Source: a virus
Length of the DNA stretch: 23,413 nucleotides
Reading direction: 5' to 3' (one strand)
Virus record (IMG/VR): IMGVR_UViG_3300024518_001296
Coordinates: 1-23,413 of that record
Under the pieces are notes generated by a model, which was not told the DNA's origin, did not search any database, and saw only the letters and a program-made list of their open reading frames with translations. This document shows, one piece after another, positions 12,639-20,051 of the stretch; positions within the stretch are counted from its first letter, which is position 1; each line of letters starts with the position of its first letter. The translations under genes were made by a program, and so were the position numbers.

Positions 12639-12649
12639 ATGTATGTTGT
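12618..12649. promoter_or_regulatory. Two adjacent palindromic operators
   Basis: TACCATG-GAT-CATGGTA (12618-12634) is a perfect interrupted palindrome inside the promoter spacer. ACAACAT-GT-ATGTTGT (12634-12649) is a second perfect palindrome over the -10 box and start point. Both are placed where a dimeric repressor would block transcription. Confidence 0.55.
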
Positions 12650-12670
12650 CAACAACTAGAAAGAAAGAAA

Positions 12671-12940
12671 ATGAATACATCTAGATTAATAAATGATTTT
12701 GTTAAAGCTTCTAATAATAAAGCAAGTATTGAAAACAAAATTAAGGGACAAACTGAAGAATTACAGCAAGACTTGAAAGAGCAAGAAAAGCAAATTAAAG
12801 CCATGAAAATAGAAATCATGAAAGAAATGGCAAAGTCTAATTCTAAAAGAATAGCTAGCGCCACTAATTTTCTTGTTCATAGGCTTGTTCCTGTTAAATC
12901 CCACACTAAAAACTATATCCTTGTTAACAAAGAGAAATAA
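12671..12940 (+). CDS. Coiled-coil protein of unknown function (89 aa)
   Basis: Residues about 10-60 are a Lys/Glu/Gln-rich helix with heptad-like spacing, typical of a coiled coil (IENKIKGQTEELQQDLKEQE). A basic C-terminus follows. AGAAAGAAAG lies before the ATG at 12671; the earlier in-frame ATG at 12629 lies in the promoter. Its codons are AT-rich. It is the first gene of a three-gene plus unit. Confidence 0.7.
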   Translation: MNTSRLINDFVKASNNKASIENKIKGQTEELQQDLKEQEKQIKAMKIEIMKEMAKSNSKRIASATNFLVHRLVPVKSHTKNYILVNKEK

Positions 12941-12949
12941 ACCAAACAG

Positions 12950-12971
12950 GGGAGCGGCTACCGCCGCTCCC
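12950..12971. other. Intergenic hairpin
   Basis: GGGAGCGGC (12950-12958) pairs perfectly with GCCGCTCCC (12963-12971) around TACC. There is no T tract. It may stabilise or process the transcript between the genes ending at 12940 and starting at 12994, or attenuate it. Confidence 0.6.
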
Positions 12972-12993
12972 ACTAACTTAGAAAGATAGAACT

Positions 12994-13221
12994 ATGAGCA
13001 AACGAGCAGAACAAGCACTAGATGACGCGGTCGACGCATTACGCGCCGAAAATCCAAACGTAGATAATGAGATGGATTATTGGAACGGTTTGAACGCTAA
13101 GTATTTAAGCGAGTTGTTTCCCACGGTTAACTCACCTATGGAATTAAACCAACAGCAATTAGATCAATTAACCGCCGCTGTAGGTGCCGGCATGGTTGCA
13201 AAATTCGGAGAGGATAAATGA
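12994..13221 (+). CDS. Small acidic protein of unknown function (75 aa)
   Basis: The product is helical and acidic (MSKRAEQALDDAVDALRAEN) with a Gln-rich stretch (ELNQQQLDQLTAAVGAGM). No family is recognised. Only a weak ribosome site (AGAAAGATAG) precedes the ATG. The stop overlaps the start of the next gene by four bases, supporting coupled expression. Confidence 0.7.
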   Translation: MSKRAEQALDDAVDALRAENPNVDNEMDYWNGLNAKYLSELFPTVNSPMELNQQQLDQLTAAVGAGMVAKFGEDK

Positions 13222-13439
13222 ATAGATATAAACGCGATGACCTTGAAGCTTTACTTGCAGCACTAAACGCGAAGCTTAGACCTAGCGCTCAACTAGAATT
13301 AGATCACGCCGCTTGTTATGGTGGATATTGCCTAGTTTATAAAGAGGCAGCGGGACACCATGCCACGCCACGAAAGCCGATTAGGGAGATTTACCAATAC
13401 TTGCAAGGCGCCTTGGATTACGTGACGCCCGATAACTAA
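13218..13439 (+). CDS. Small protein of unknown function (73 aa)
   Basis: Starts in an ATGA overlap with GGAGAGG before it. The sequence MNRYKRDDLEALLAALNAKL followed by HAACYGGYCLVYKEAAGH and IYQYLQGALDYV reads like a compact alpha/beta fold, in which GGYCLVY would be a central strand. I do not recognise the family. The gene ends in a hairpin that includes its stop codon and is followed by a strong terminator. Confidence 0.75.
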   Translation: MNRYKRDDLEALLAALNAKLRPSAQLELDHAACYGGYCLVYKEAAGHHATPRKPIREIYQYLQGALDYVTPDN

Positions 13440-13487
13440 TCGGGCTTAGGTACTTAGGCCGTAGGTCGATTGATCTGCGGCCTTTTT
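13427..13487 (+). terminator. Hairpin plus strong intrinsic terminator
   Basis: GCCCGAT (13427-13433) pairs with ATCGGGC (13439-13445) across the stop codon of the preceding gene. The main terminator is AGGCCGTAGGTC (13456-13467) pairing over 12 positions, two of them G-T, with GATCTGCGGCCT (13472-13483), followed by TTTT. Confidence 0.85.
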
Positions 13488-13640
13488 GCTGCCCGTGGCA
13501 CGTCGGGCGCGCGCCGGCCTACTGTCAGACGGAGGATGATAGTAGTGTTTTACGCAAATAATTGCTGGTAATTATCATTCCCGGACCCCCCCACCTTGTT
13601 TTTGAAACAAAGTGGCCCACAATTTTTCACATATATAATT
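13488..13640. other. Non-coding stretch upstream of the large terminase region
   Basis: The stretch contains the palindrome GGCGCGCGCC (13506-13515), an ATAATT/AATTAT inverted repeat near 13557-13574, a run of seven C (13585-13591) and a hairpin CCACCTTGTTT-TTG-AAACAAAGTGG (13591-13615, one mismatch) with TTTTT seven bases later. No gene is supported. Position near the terminase gene makes a packaging (cos or pac) site conceivable, without direct evidence. Confidence 0.4.
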
Positions 13641-13823
13641 TCATTTGAGATCTTCTGGAACAAGGTAGATGGTTCCAAACAGCCGTATTTCGTAGTCAAT
13701 TTCGCAATTTACACATTGGGCCATGTTATCTGGATAGAGGAAAAATCTCATACCTTCACAGGACGGGCATTCAAGAGCCTTGGGTCCCTTGTCTTCTCCG
13801 TGTATATTCACGACATCTGCCAT
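13641..13823 (-). CDS. Small zinc-ribbon protein (60 aa)
   Basis: CPSCEGM (residues 19-25) and CVNCEID (37-43) give a four-cysteine zinc ribbon. It is the only minus-strand gene between two plus units and is divergent from the large terminase, with 35 bases between the starts. TAATATAAC just upstream could be a -10 element; no clear -35 was found. Confidence 0.72.
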   Translation of the reverse strand: MADVVNIHGEDKGPKALECPSCEGMRFFLYPDNMAQCVNCEIDYEIRLFGTIYLVPEDLK

Positions 13824-13858
13824 ATGTTATATTACATGGCTTCACATGGGATTTAAAG

Positions 13859-15322
13859 ATGTTAAATGCGCCTGATGACATTGTACGTGAGGTTTTGGCT
13901 TTGGAGGAGGCGAAGAGCACTTTGGACCTTCGCCAACGGGCCAAGGACGATTTCATGGTATTTGTGAAGCATGTATATGATGGGTTTATAGAGGGTACGC
14001 ATCACAAGCAGGTTGCGGAGAAGTTTGAGAAGTTGTCCAAGAACCCCGGTTCACGGATCATTGTCAACATGCCGCCTCGTCATACGAAGAGTGAGTTTGC
14101 TTCTTATTTGTTACCGGCGTGGTTGATAGGGAAGAATCCTGAGTTAAAGATTATTCAGACGACGCATACGGCTGAGTTAGCTGTTCGGTTTGGGCGTAAG
14201 GTGAGGAATCTTATGGGGATGGAGATATACCGGCAGGTTTTTCCTGAAGTGGAGCTTCGAGCGGATTCCAAGGCTGCTGGCCGTTGGGAGACGGGTCAGG
14301 GGGGAGAATATTTTGCGGCGGGTGTGGGTGGTGCGATTACTGGCCGTGGTGCGGATTTATTGATTATTGATGATCCGCATTCGGAGCAGGATGCGTTATC
14401 GGAGACGGCTTTGGAGAATGCGTATGAGTGGTATACGTCGGGTCCTCGCCAGCGGTTGCAGCCTGGTGGTTCGATTGTTGTGGTAATGACGCGGTGGTCG
14501 CTGAAGGATTTGACGGGGAAGTTGATCAAGGCACAGGCTTCGGACGTGATGTCTGACCAGTGGGACATTATAGAGTTTCCGGCGATACTGCCGAGTGACA
14601 ACATCCTTTGGCCGGAGTTCTGGAAGAAGGATGAGTTGTTAAGGGTCAAGGCTTCGTTGTCTTTGAGCAAGTGGAATGCGCAATGGCAGCAGAATCCTAC
14701 GGCGGAAGAGGGGGCGATTATCAAGAAGGAGTGGTGGAACAAGTGGGAGGATGAGACGATACCGCCGGTGAGTTACATTATGCAGAGTTACGATACGGCG
14801 TTTAGTAAGAAGGAGACGGCGGATTACAGTGCGATTACGACGTGGGGTGTGTTTCAGCCGGAGGAGGGTGGTGCGGATAATATTGTGTTGATGGATGCGA
14901 AGCGTGGCCGCTGGGACTTTCCTGAATTGAAGGCCAAGGCGATGGAGGAGTATGAGTATTGGGAGCCGGACATGGTATTGATTGAGGCCAAGGCTACGGG
15001 TACACCGCTCACGGACGAGTTACGGCGCATGGGGATTCCGGTGGTGAATTACACGCCTTCGAGGGGAAACGACAAGCACACGCGGATGCATATGGTGGCA
15101 CCGATGTTTGAATCTGGAAAGGTTTGGGCCCCGGAGAAGCGTTTCGCGGAGGATGTGATAGATGAATGTGCTGCATTTCCTAATGGCGACTATGACGATT
15201 TCTGTGATAGTATGTCGATGGCGCTTATCAGATACCGTAAAGGCGGTTTTGTTCATCTTGACAGTGACGAGGAAGACAGCGAGTCTAGCTTTTCCTTACA
15301 TGCTTCGAGACAATATTATTAA
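13859..15322 (+). CDS. terL: Terminase large subunit (487 aa)
   Basis: The packaging motor: an N-terminal ATPase and a C-terminal RNase-H-like nuclease. MPPRHTKSE (71-79) is the Walker A-like motif and LLIIDDPHSE (167-176) the Walker B with the catalytic acid. VVMTRWS (208-214) fits the coupling motif. The nuclease carboxylates appear as YDTAFSKKETADYSA (Asp312), VLIEAKATG (Glu376) and DDFCDSMSMAL near 450-460. Length and motif order match the family well. No strong ribosome site precedes the ATG; a weak TATTCA/TATATT promoter-like pair lies at 13805-13833. Codon use differs from its neighbours: almost all Lys are AAG, and TTG, ACG and GAG dominate. Confidence 0.95.
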   Translation: MLNAPDDIVREVLALEEAKSTLDLRQRAKDDFMVFVKHVYDGFIEGTHHKQVAEKFEKLSKNPGSRIIVNMPPRHTKSEFASYLLPAWLIGKNPELKIIQTTHTAELAVRFGRKVRNLMGMEIYRQVFPEVELRADSKAAGRWETGQGGEYFAAGVGGAITGRGADLLIIDDPHSEQDALSETALENAYEWYTSGPRQRLQPGGSIVVVMTRWSLKDLTGKLIKAQASDVMSDQWDIIEFPAILPSDNILWPEFWKKDELLRVKASLSLSKWNAQWQQNPTAEEGAIIKKEWWNKWEDETIPPVSYIMQSYDTAFSKKETADYSAITTWGVFQPEEGGADNIVLMDAKRGRWDFPELKAKAMEEYEYWEPDMVLIEAKATGTPLTDELRRMGIPVVNYTPSRGNDKHTRMHMVAPMFESGKVWAPEKRFAEDVIDECAAFPNGDYDDFCDSMSMALIRYRKGGFVHLDSDEEDSESSFSLHASRQYY

Positions 15323-15340
15323 CAATCAAAAGGTTTTGTT

Positions 15341-15511
15341 ATGGTTATAGTTGAGTGGATAATGGATCGTATGAAAGAACCTTCAAGCTATGCCGCTGCT
15401 GGCGGTGCTATAATAGGCTTGGGTATTATCTTTTCACAGCCCCTGCTTATATGGGCAGGTATTGCGGGTGGTGGTATAGGTTTTATTCTAAAAGAAAAGA
15501 ACATCATTTAG
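15341..15511 (+). CDS. Small membrane protein (56 aa)
   Basis: The product begins MVIVEWIMDRMKEPSSYAAA and continues GGAIIGLGIIFSQPLLIWAG before a second glycine-rich hydrophobic stretch and a KEKN tail. It thus has two short glycine-rich hydrophobic segments with charged ends, typical of a small inner-membrane protein. AAAAGG precedes the ATG. It sits between the large terminase and a structural-looking gene. A holin-like role is possible but unproven. Confidence 0.7.
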   Translation: MVIVEWIMDRMKEPSSYAAAGGAIIGLGIIFSQPLLIWAGIAGGGIGFILKEKNII

Positions 15512-15521
15512 GCACGGTATT

Positions 15522-16541
15522 ATGGCAACAGATCCACTTCAAAGCGGTCCTTTTGGTGTTGCCAATGGTGGGCCTGTTGCCGATCCGTTTGATTTTACAG
15601 GGATAACCACGACCCCGCAGACCACAGCGGAAAATGTTCAGGACCCTTTTAATTTTACAGGGATACCCTCAACCCCGTACGTTCCTCCAACTGTGCCAAA
15701 CATTTATCCGGTTGCAGCTGATCCGACAGCGATTGAACAAGTAGATGTCTGGAAGCCGGGACGACCAGTGACGCAACCTGCTGATCCTGACAATCCTCCT
15801 GCTGATCCTCCTGCTGATCCTCCTGCTGATCCTCCTGTAGATACAAGTTGGTGGAAAGACCACCTTCCAGGTTTTACATTTGATCCCGCAACCGGCAAAT
15901 TATCTCTTGCTGAGGGTTATGACCAAGGCCACTTAGGTCATGCTTATATGGAGTATTACGACAAGACCAACCTCCCAAGGGGTGAACTTGGAGGGGGTAA
16001 CTATATAGATAGAGTCGAAGGACAAGATGAAAATGGGGATAGTTATTACACATATACGCTAAGACATGGAGCCCTTTACAACCCATGGGAACCGCGACCC
16101 CCGTACGTTCCTCCATCCGGCACCACGGGAACTACAGCGGCGACTACACCAGCGCCAACTACACCAGCGGAATGGATGAACAGTCTTCCTCAAGGTATGA
16201 GATACTCCGGTGGGCGTCTTGAAATTGATCCTGCTTACTCTACTGGAGATCCTTCGGGTAGAAGATACGGTTGGAGCTACGACGATAATGCCGAAAGAGA
16301 CGTATTTAATTCACAAGACTATTTAGCCGCGCTTTGGTCGCGTATGTATGGGCGTCGTAGGGGTGATATTCCGGTTTTTGGCGGAGGCTATGGAATTTCA
16401 AGAGAAACAATGGAAGACGATCAATCCCAATGGGATGAATATTCTATTACAGGCCCCAACATGGCTGGTGGCGGAATGATCCGTGGACCAAGCTACTTGA
16501 GCGGCGGAATAGGAAGTTTAGGTTCTACATATTTAAGGTAG
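15522..16541 (+). CDS. Proline-rich repeat protein of unknown function (339 aa)
   Basis: No enzyme motif is visible. The N-terminus contains a duplicated segment (DPFDFTGITTTP and DPFNFTGIPSTP), followed by a PADPPADPP repeat encoded by four 12-base units (15795-15842), and the motif PPYVPPS/TPYVPPT occurs twice. The C-terminus is glycine-rich (AGGGMIRGPSYLSGGIGS). The position between the large terminase and the exported proteins, and the low complexity, suit a virion or decoration protein. That is inference. The repeat is a likely hot spot for length change. Confidence 0.75.
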   Translation: MATDPLQSGPFGVANGGPVADPFDFTGITTTPQTTAENVQDPFNFTGIPSTPYVPPTVPNIYPVAADPTAIEQVDVWKPGRPVTQPADPDNPPADPPADPPADPPVDTSWWKDHLPGFTFDPATGKLSLAEGYDQGHLGHAYMEYYDKTNLPRGELGGGNYIDRVEGQDENGDSYYTYTLRHGALYNPWEPRPPYVPPSGTTGTTAATTPAPTTPAEWMNSLPQGMRYSGGRLEIDPAYSTGDPSGRRYGWSYDDNAERDVFNSQDYLAALWSRMYGRRRGDIPVFGGGYGISRETMEDDQSQWDEYSITGPNMAGGGMIRGPSYLSGGIGSLGSTYLR

Positions 16542-16545
16542 TGCT

Positions 16546-17190
16546 ATGCGAAAGCTACTTGTAAAGTACGCTGTTATTGCAGCGGTTCTTTTGCCCTCGT
16601 TTGCTTTGGCAACGGATACAGTAACGACAACTAACACTGCTAATACAGTCAGTAGCTCGTCAAACACGGTCAGCAGTTCCTCAAACACGGTGTCGAATAC
16701 AACAGCCAGTAACACAGTATCCAGTAATACAACTGGAAGTACGGTGATTGACAAGACCCCGTCTACAGCATCTGCGCCATCCGTTATTGTTAATAACTCT
16801 GATGTTTGTGTGAGCGGAATGAGTTCTGCCGTTCAGACTTCTGTATTTGGTGCGGCGGTTGGTACTACTTTCAGGGACAAGAATTGTGAGCGGTTGAAGC
16901 TGGCTCGCAGTCTCTATGGCATGGGTTTAAAAGTCGCTGGTGTTTCCTTGCTTTGTCAGGACAAAAGAGTTTTTAATGCAATGATGGCCGCAGGGACTCC
17001 GTGCCCTTTTGAAGGAATGATAGGAACGCAGGCAAAACAAGCATGGTTAAAAAATCCCACGGCATCCCCGGAAGGCACAAAAATACGGGCTGATGCGATT
17101 GAGAAAGCGGCGAAAGAAGAATTAGAAAAGCAAGAAGCCGAAGAAAAGGCCGAAGAAGAAAGGCGAAAAGCTGAAGAAGGAGTGGACTAA
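16546..17190 (+). CDS. Exported Ser/Thr/Asn-rich protein with charged C-terminal helix (214 aa)
   Basis: A typical Sec signal peptide (LLVKYAVIAAVLLPSFALA) covers residues about 4-22. A low-complexity NTVSSSSNTVSSSS region follows. A compact domain with four cysteines lies near residues 87-155 (DVCVSGM, KNCERL, LLCQDK, TPCPFEG). The end is a long Lys/Glu helix (KEELEKQEAEEKAEEERRKA). The domain would form disulphides in the periplasm. Function is unknown; the location in the membrane/lysis block suggests action in the cell envelope. Confidence 0.78.
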   Translation: MRKLLVKYAVIAAVLLPSFALATDTVTTTNTANTVSSSSNTVSSSSNTVSNTTASNTVSSNTTGSTVIDKTPSTASAPSVIVNNSDVCVSGMSSAVQTSVFGAAVGTTFRDKNCERLKLARSLYGMGLKVAGVSLLCQDKRVFNAMMAAGTPCPFEGMIGTQAKQAWLKNPTASPEGTKIRADAIEKAAKEELEKQEAEEKAEEERRKAEEGVD

Positions 17191-18620
17191 TGAAGATTAT
17201 TTCCTCTGCACTCTTTGTTCTTTATTTCGCCTTACTTTGTATAGGAATTTTTGTTATGCACGGCATCGTCAAGGCGGAAGATTTGACGACTTCAAATCTA
17301 ACGTCAAGTATGGGCGATATGACTGCCTCCGGCGGAACTTCTGTAGGCACTGGGTACGGCTGTAGCCAAGGAAAATACTGCACCAGCGGTACTACAGAAG
17401 GTGGAGGCACTTATACATCGACCTTTGACGTGCCCCTAACTGAAGCAGAGTTGAATCAGGGTTTTACAATTAACAGTGGTGTGACTATCAACAGCCATTC
17501 TTCAAACAGCACACTACAGTCTTGTGCAAATGGCCTTTTGCAATCTGGAGATTGCCGAGATGTGTTTAAGCTTACGATTACGCTGAAGGATGACGGTACA
17601 ACGGTTGAGACTTTTGTGCACTCAGAAGAGTTAACCTGGAGTGGTTTAAAAGACTTCACATACGCAGATGCCGTTGGAACAAATAGTTATGGTGTTCTTA
17701 CAGGGATTTTTGAGCTGTATGGCATCGATGCCGGATATCCTACAGGTTACTACGGACCGCAGTTTTCTGATCCGAGCTTGACGATAGACTACCAGACAGC
17801 TTTGGTAACAGAAGACACGACCACCCTGATAACAGACGTTATACAAACAGCGACAGAAACGACGATAATGGATGCCGCGACGGGAGGAACGGGCGTCCCC
17901 CCAGTTTCTATAACTACAGTCGCAACTACTATTCCTGTTTTCCAGACATATACAAGTGCGGCTTCAACAACTCCAGTAGATACTCCATCTACTTCTGCTC
18001 CTGTAGTCACGGCCCCTGTAGATACAACTCCCCCAACAGAAACAACAATGAGTACTCCAGTTGTTGAAACTGCGGTGGCTGCTCCTACAATTGCTCCGGT
18101 GGCTCAACAAACTGAAACCCAGCAGGCAGAGGAGACTCAAGCGGAAGCACAGATAGAAACGGCCATGGCTCCTCAACCTGTAGCCGCTGAAACAACCGAA
18201 ACCGCCGTTGTAGAACCTTCTGAAACAACAGAACCAGCACCTGCCACCAAAACAGTTGCCAAAGCAAAACCTCAGAAAGCTAAAGCACAAAGAAAAACGG
18301 CTTCTAGTGCAACTGCTTCGGTAGCCCCCGTTGCGGTTCCTGTAACCCCAGCGGTTGCGGCCCAAGCTGTTGTGGATAATATTGCTCCTAGCCAAAAGTA
18401 TGGGAACAACGCTCAAACTATTACATTGGTCGCTATGGGTATGATTGCAAATAATAGAGGCTTGTTTAAAGCCTCTGCTCTTCCAGACACAGCTAAGTTT
18501 TTTAAAGACTCTTCTGTTCCTGACGGCCCTTCGATGGTTGATCGCATGACAAACTATCAAGTTTTCGGACAATCGAACGGGTTGCATAATGCACTTGTTG
18601 AAAGTCAATGGAGAAGATAG
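17190..18620 (+). CDS. Large exported Thr/Pro/Ala-rich protein (476 aa)
   Basis: The start overlaps the preceding stop (TAATG). An N-terminal hydrophobic segment (LFVLYFALLCIGIFVM, about residues 8-24) ending before AEDL acts as a signal peptide or anchor. The first half (30-210) is beta-prone, with cysteine pairs (GCSQGKYC; SCANGLL and DCRDVF). A ~150-residue Thr/Pro/Val/Glu-rich linker follows and then a Lys/Ala-rich stretch (KAKPQKAKAQRKTA). The C-terminal ~90 residues form a helical, folded-looking tail. The design suggests a protein that spans or binds the envelope. No known family is recognised. Confidence 0.78.
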   Translation: MKIISSALFVLYFALLCIGIFVMHGIVKAEDLTTSNLTSSMGDMTASGGTSVGTGYGCSQGKYCTSGTTEGGGTYTSTFDVPLTEAELNQGFTINSGVTINSHSSNSTLQSCANGLLQSGDCRDVFKLTITLKDDGTTVETFVHSEELTWSGLKDFTYADAVGTNSYGVLTGIFELYGIDAGYPTGYYGPQFSDPSLTIDYQTALVTEDTTTLITDVIQTATETTIMDAATGGTGVPPVSITTVATTIPVFQTYTSAASTTPVDTPSTSAPVVTAPVDTTPPTETTMSTPVVETAVAAPTIAPVAQQTETQQAEETQAEAQIETAMAPQPVAAETTETAVVEPSETTEPAPATKTVAKAKPQKAKAQRKTASSATASVAPVAVPVTPAVAAQAVVDNIAPSQKYGNNAQTITLVAMGMIANNRGLFKASALPDTAKFFKDSSVPDGPSMVDRMTNYQVFGQSNGLHNALVESQWRR

Positions 18621-18917
18621 ATGGAATATTTAATCCAAACGCTCGGAGCCAAGCTTTGTTGCATCATAAGCTCCTCGGTGGGAGGCTCAGTGAACGTGCT
18701 CGTCAAGAAGCAGTTTGACTGGATGGGGCTGAAAGATGTCGGGATTGCAATTGTTGTCGGAATTATCGCGGCAGAATGGTTTATTCCGCCTATTATGAAG
18801 CATTTTACACTTGATATGACTTGGGGTCCAGCTATGGCTTTTGTCATAGGGTATTGTGGTATTCGTTTGTTACCCATAATAGAAAATCGTTTAAAAAAGT
18901 TGATAAAAGATGACTGA
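18621..18917 (+). CDS. Membrane protein, holin-like candidate (98 aa)
   Basis: Two clear hydrophobic helices lie near residues 41-57 (VGIAIVVGIIAAEWFIP) and 70-86 (AMAFVIGYCGIRLLPII), and a weaker one may lie near 10-27. The C-terminus is basic (NRLKKLIKDD). Size, topology and charged tail resemble phage holins, which form inner-membrane lesions. The ATG follows directly after the preceding stop with GGAGAAGATAG before it. Confidence 0.7.
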   Translation: MEYLIQTLGAKLCCIISSSVGGSVNVLVKKQFDWMGLKDVGIAIVVGIIAAEWFIPPIMKHFTLDMTWGPAMAFVIGYCGIRLLPIIENRLKKLIKDD

Positions 18918-19530
18918 GGTCGAAGTTGGCGGTGTAAAGTTCAAAGGCGGCAAGATGCTTGCTGTGGTCATGGGCCTATCGACGTTTGTAGGTGGTTTAT
19001 ACGGCGCTTTTGAGGTTTACAAAGACTATATGGACATGAAAAAGCAGATTTCTTCCTATAGGGCCCCCGATATGAGCGGTTTTGATAAGAAACTAGCCCT
19101 TATGCGTAAAACAATGGGCGTTGTGACCAAGGAAATGGCGTCCGTACGGACTAGAGTTCTCGAAGTGCAGGAAATTGTACGTGATACGCGACAAGACACG
19201 CGATCTGACGCGGCGTCTCTTGAGACGGCTATCTCTGCCGTAGATAAACGTTCCAGAACCCTTGATTCTGAGACGAGATCTGCTCTTCGGCAGGGGGAAA
19301 AGACGATACGCAGTATTGTGTCTAGCGCAAATGAAAGATTTGACGCCAAGGTTAACAGCGTCACAGCCTCAACCCGACAATCCGAAAAGAACATGCGCGA
19401 TATTACAGAATCTGCAACCACAAGGTTTGATTCTAAGATCAACGGTATCGATGCCAAACTGAATGTGTTCGAAAAAAGGCAGGACAAGAAGCTGCGCGAC
19501 GCCTTAAACAATCCACTTTTGAAGAGGTGA
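18910..19530 (+). CDS. Membrane-anchored coiled-coil protein (206 aa)
   Basis: One hydrophobic helix lies near residues 15-35 (KMLAVVMGLSTFVGGLYGAF). A very long charged coiled coil follows (about 60-195) with repeating SETRSALRQGEKTI, ANERFDAKVNSV and ATTRFDSKINGI units, so internal repeats of about 35 residues are visible. It overlaps the upstream gene by eight bases. Such topology would span the periplasm or dock at the membrane. The function is unknown. Confidence 0.78.
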   Translation: MTEVEVGGVKFKGGKMLAVVMGLSTFVGGLYGAFEVYKDYMDMKKQISSYRAPDMSGFDKKLALMRKTMGVVTKEMASVRTRVLEVQEIVRDTRQDTRSDAASLETAISAVDKRSRTLDSETRSALRQGEKTIRSIVSSANERFDAKVNSVTASTRQSEKNMRDITESATTRFDSKINGIDAKLNVFEKRQDKKLRDALNNPLLKR

Positions 19531-19533
19531 CCC

Positions 19534-19695
19534 ATGACTTTCGAAGAAGCAAACGAGCATAAGAAATCTCTACTCTTGGAGGTTGAGATACTAAAGGATC
19601 AATATCAGCCTACAGAGACCGGAACATTGCGTACGGCAGTCCATGTTCTGGAATGGCGGATCAATGAGATCGATGAGGCTTTTGCGGAGGGTTAG
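19534..19695 (+). CDS. Small helical protein of unknown function (53 aa)
   Basis: The product begins MTFEEANEHKKSLLLEVEIL and ends in a second helix (VLEWRINEIDEAFAEG). The two charged helices are joined by a short turn, resembling a helical hairpin. GAAGAGGTGACCC provides a good ribosome site, and the flanking gaps are only three and two bases. No family is recognised. Confidence 0.7.
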   Translation: MTFEEANEHKKSLLLEVEILKDQYQPTETGTLRTAVHVLEWRINEIDEAFAEG

Positions 19696-19697
19696 AC

Positions 19698-20012
19698 ATG
19701 GCAAAACAAAAGAAACTGGAGAAAGACAGCGCGTTCGACGAACTTGACCTGGATGGCGACGGCATTGTCAGCGATGCAGAGTTGGCGGCGTCTGAAGCCT
19801 TGGCGAAACATGAGAAGGCTGATGCGCAAAGACAGATGGCGTGGGTGGCGATGGGATCAATGTTGTTCTTTACGCTTGCCGTGTTTCTGCCTATTTTTCC
19901 CGACGGTAGAATTAAGGCTCTATCGGATTTGTTCGGTCTGTTTTATATTGGCCAGGCTGGCGTTGTCGGAGCCTACATGGGCATGACGGCCTACATGTCT
20001 AAAGGTAAATGA
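19698..20012 (+). CDS. EF-hand membrane protein (104 aa)
   Basis: Residues 17-28 (DLDGDGIVSDAE) form a canonical 12-residue EF-hand calcium-binding loop with Asp at 1, 3 and 5, Gly at 6, Val at 8 and Glu at 12. Two hydrophobic helices follow: near 50-65 (WVAMGSMLFFTLAVFLP) and near 75-96 (LFGLFYIGQAGVVGAYMG). The arrangement suggests a small inner-membrane protein with a calcium-binding cytoplasmic or periplasmic head. Its position beside lysis-like genes makes a calcium-sensitive holin or regulator possible; that is inference. Confidence 0.8.
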   Translation: MAKQKKLEKDSAFDELDLDGDGIVSDAELAASEALAKHEKADAQRQMAWVAMGSMLFFTLAVFLPIFPDGRIKALSDLFGLFYIGQAGVVGAYMGMTAYMSKGK

Positions 20013-20051
20013 AGATAGCACTCTGTTTGAACTTTGACGGGAGATATAGCG

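Noticed and set aside
13488-13640. Definite cos site
   Set aside because: Palindromes are present near the terminase gene, but nothing in the sequence identifies a cut site.
17964-18608. Long minus-strand frame opposite the Thr/Pro-rich gene
   Set aside because: It mirrors the low-complexity codons of the exported protein and reads as Cys/Arg/Ser-rich sequence without start signals.
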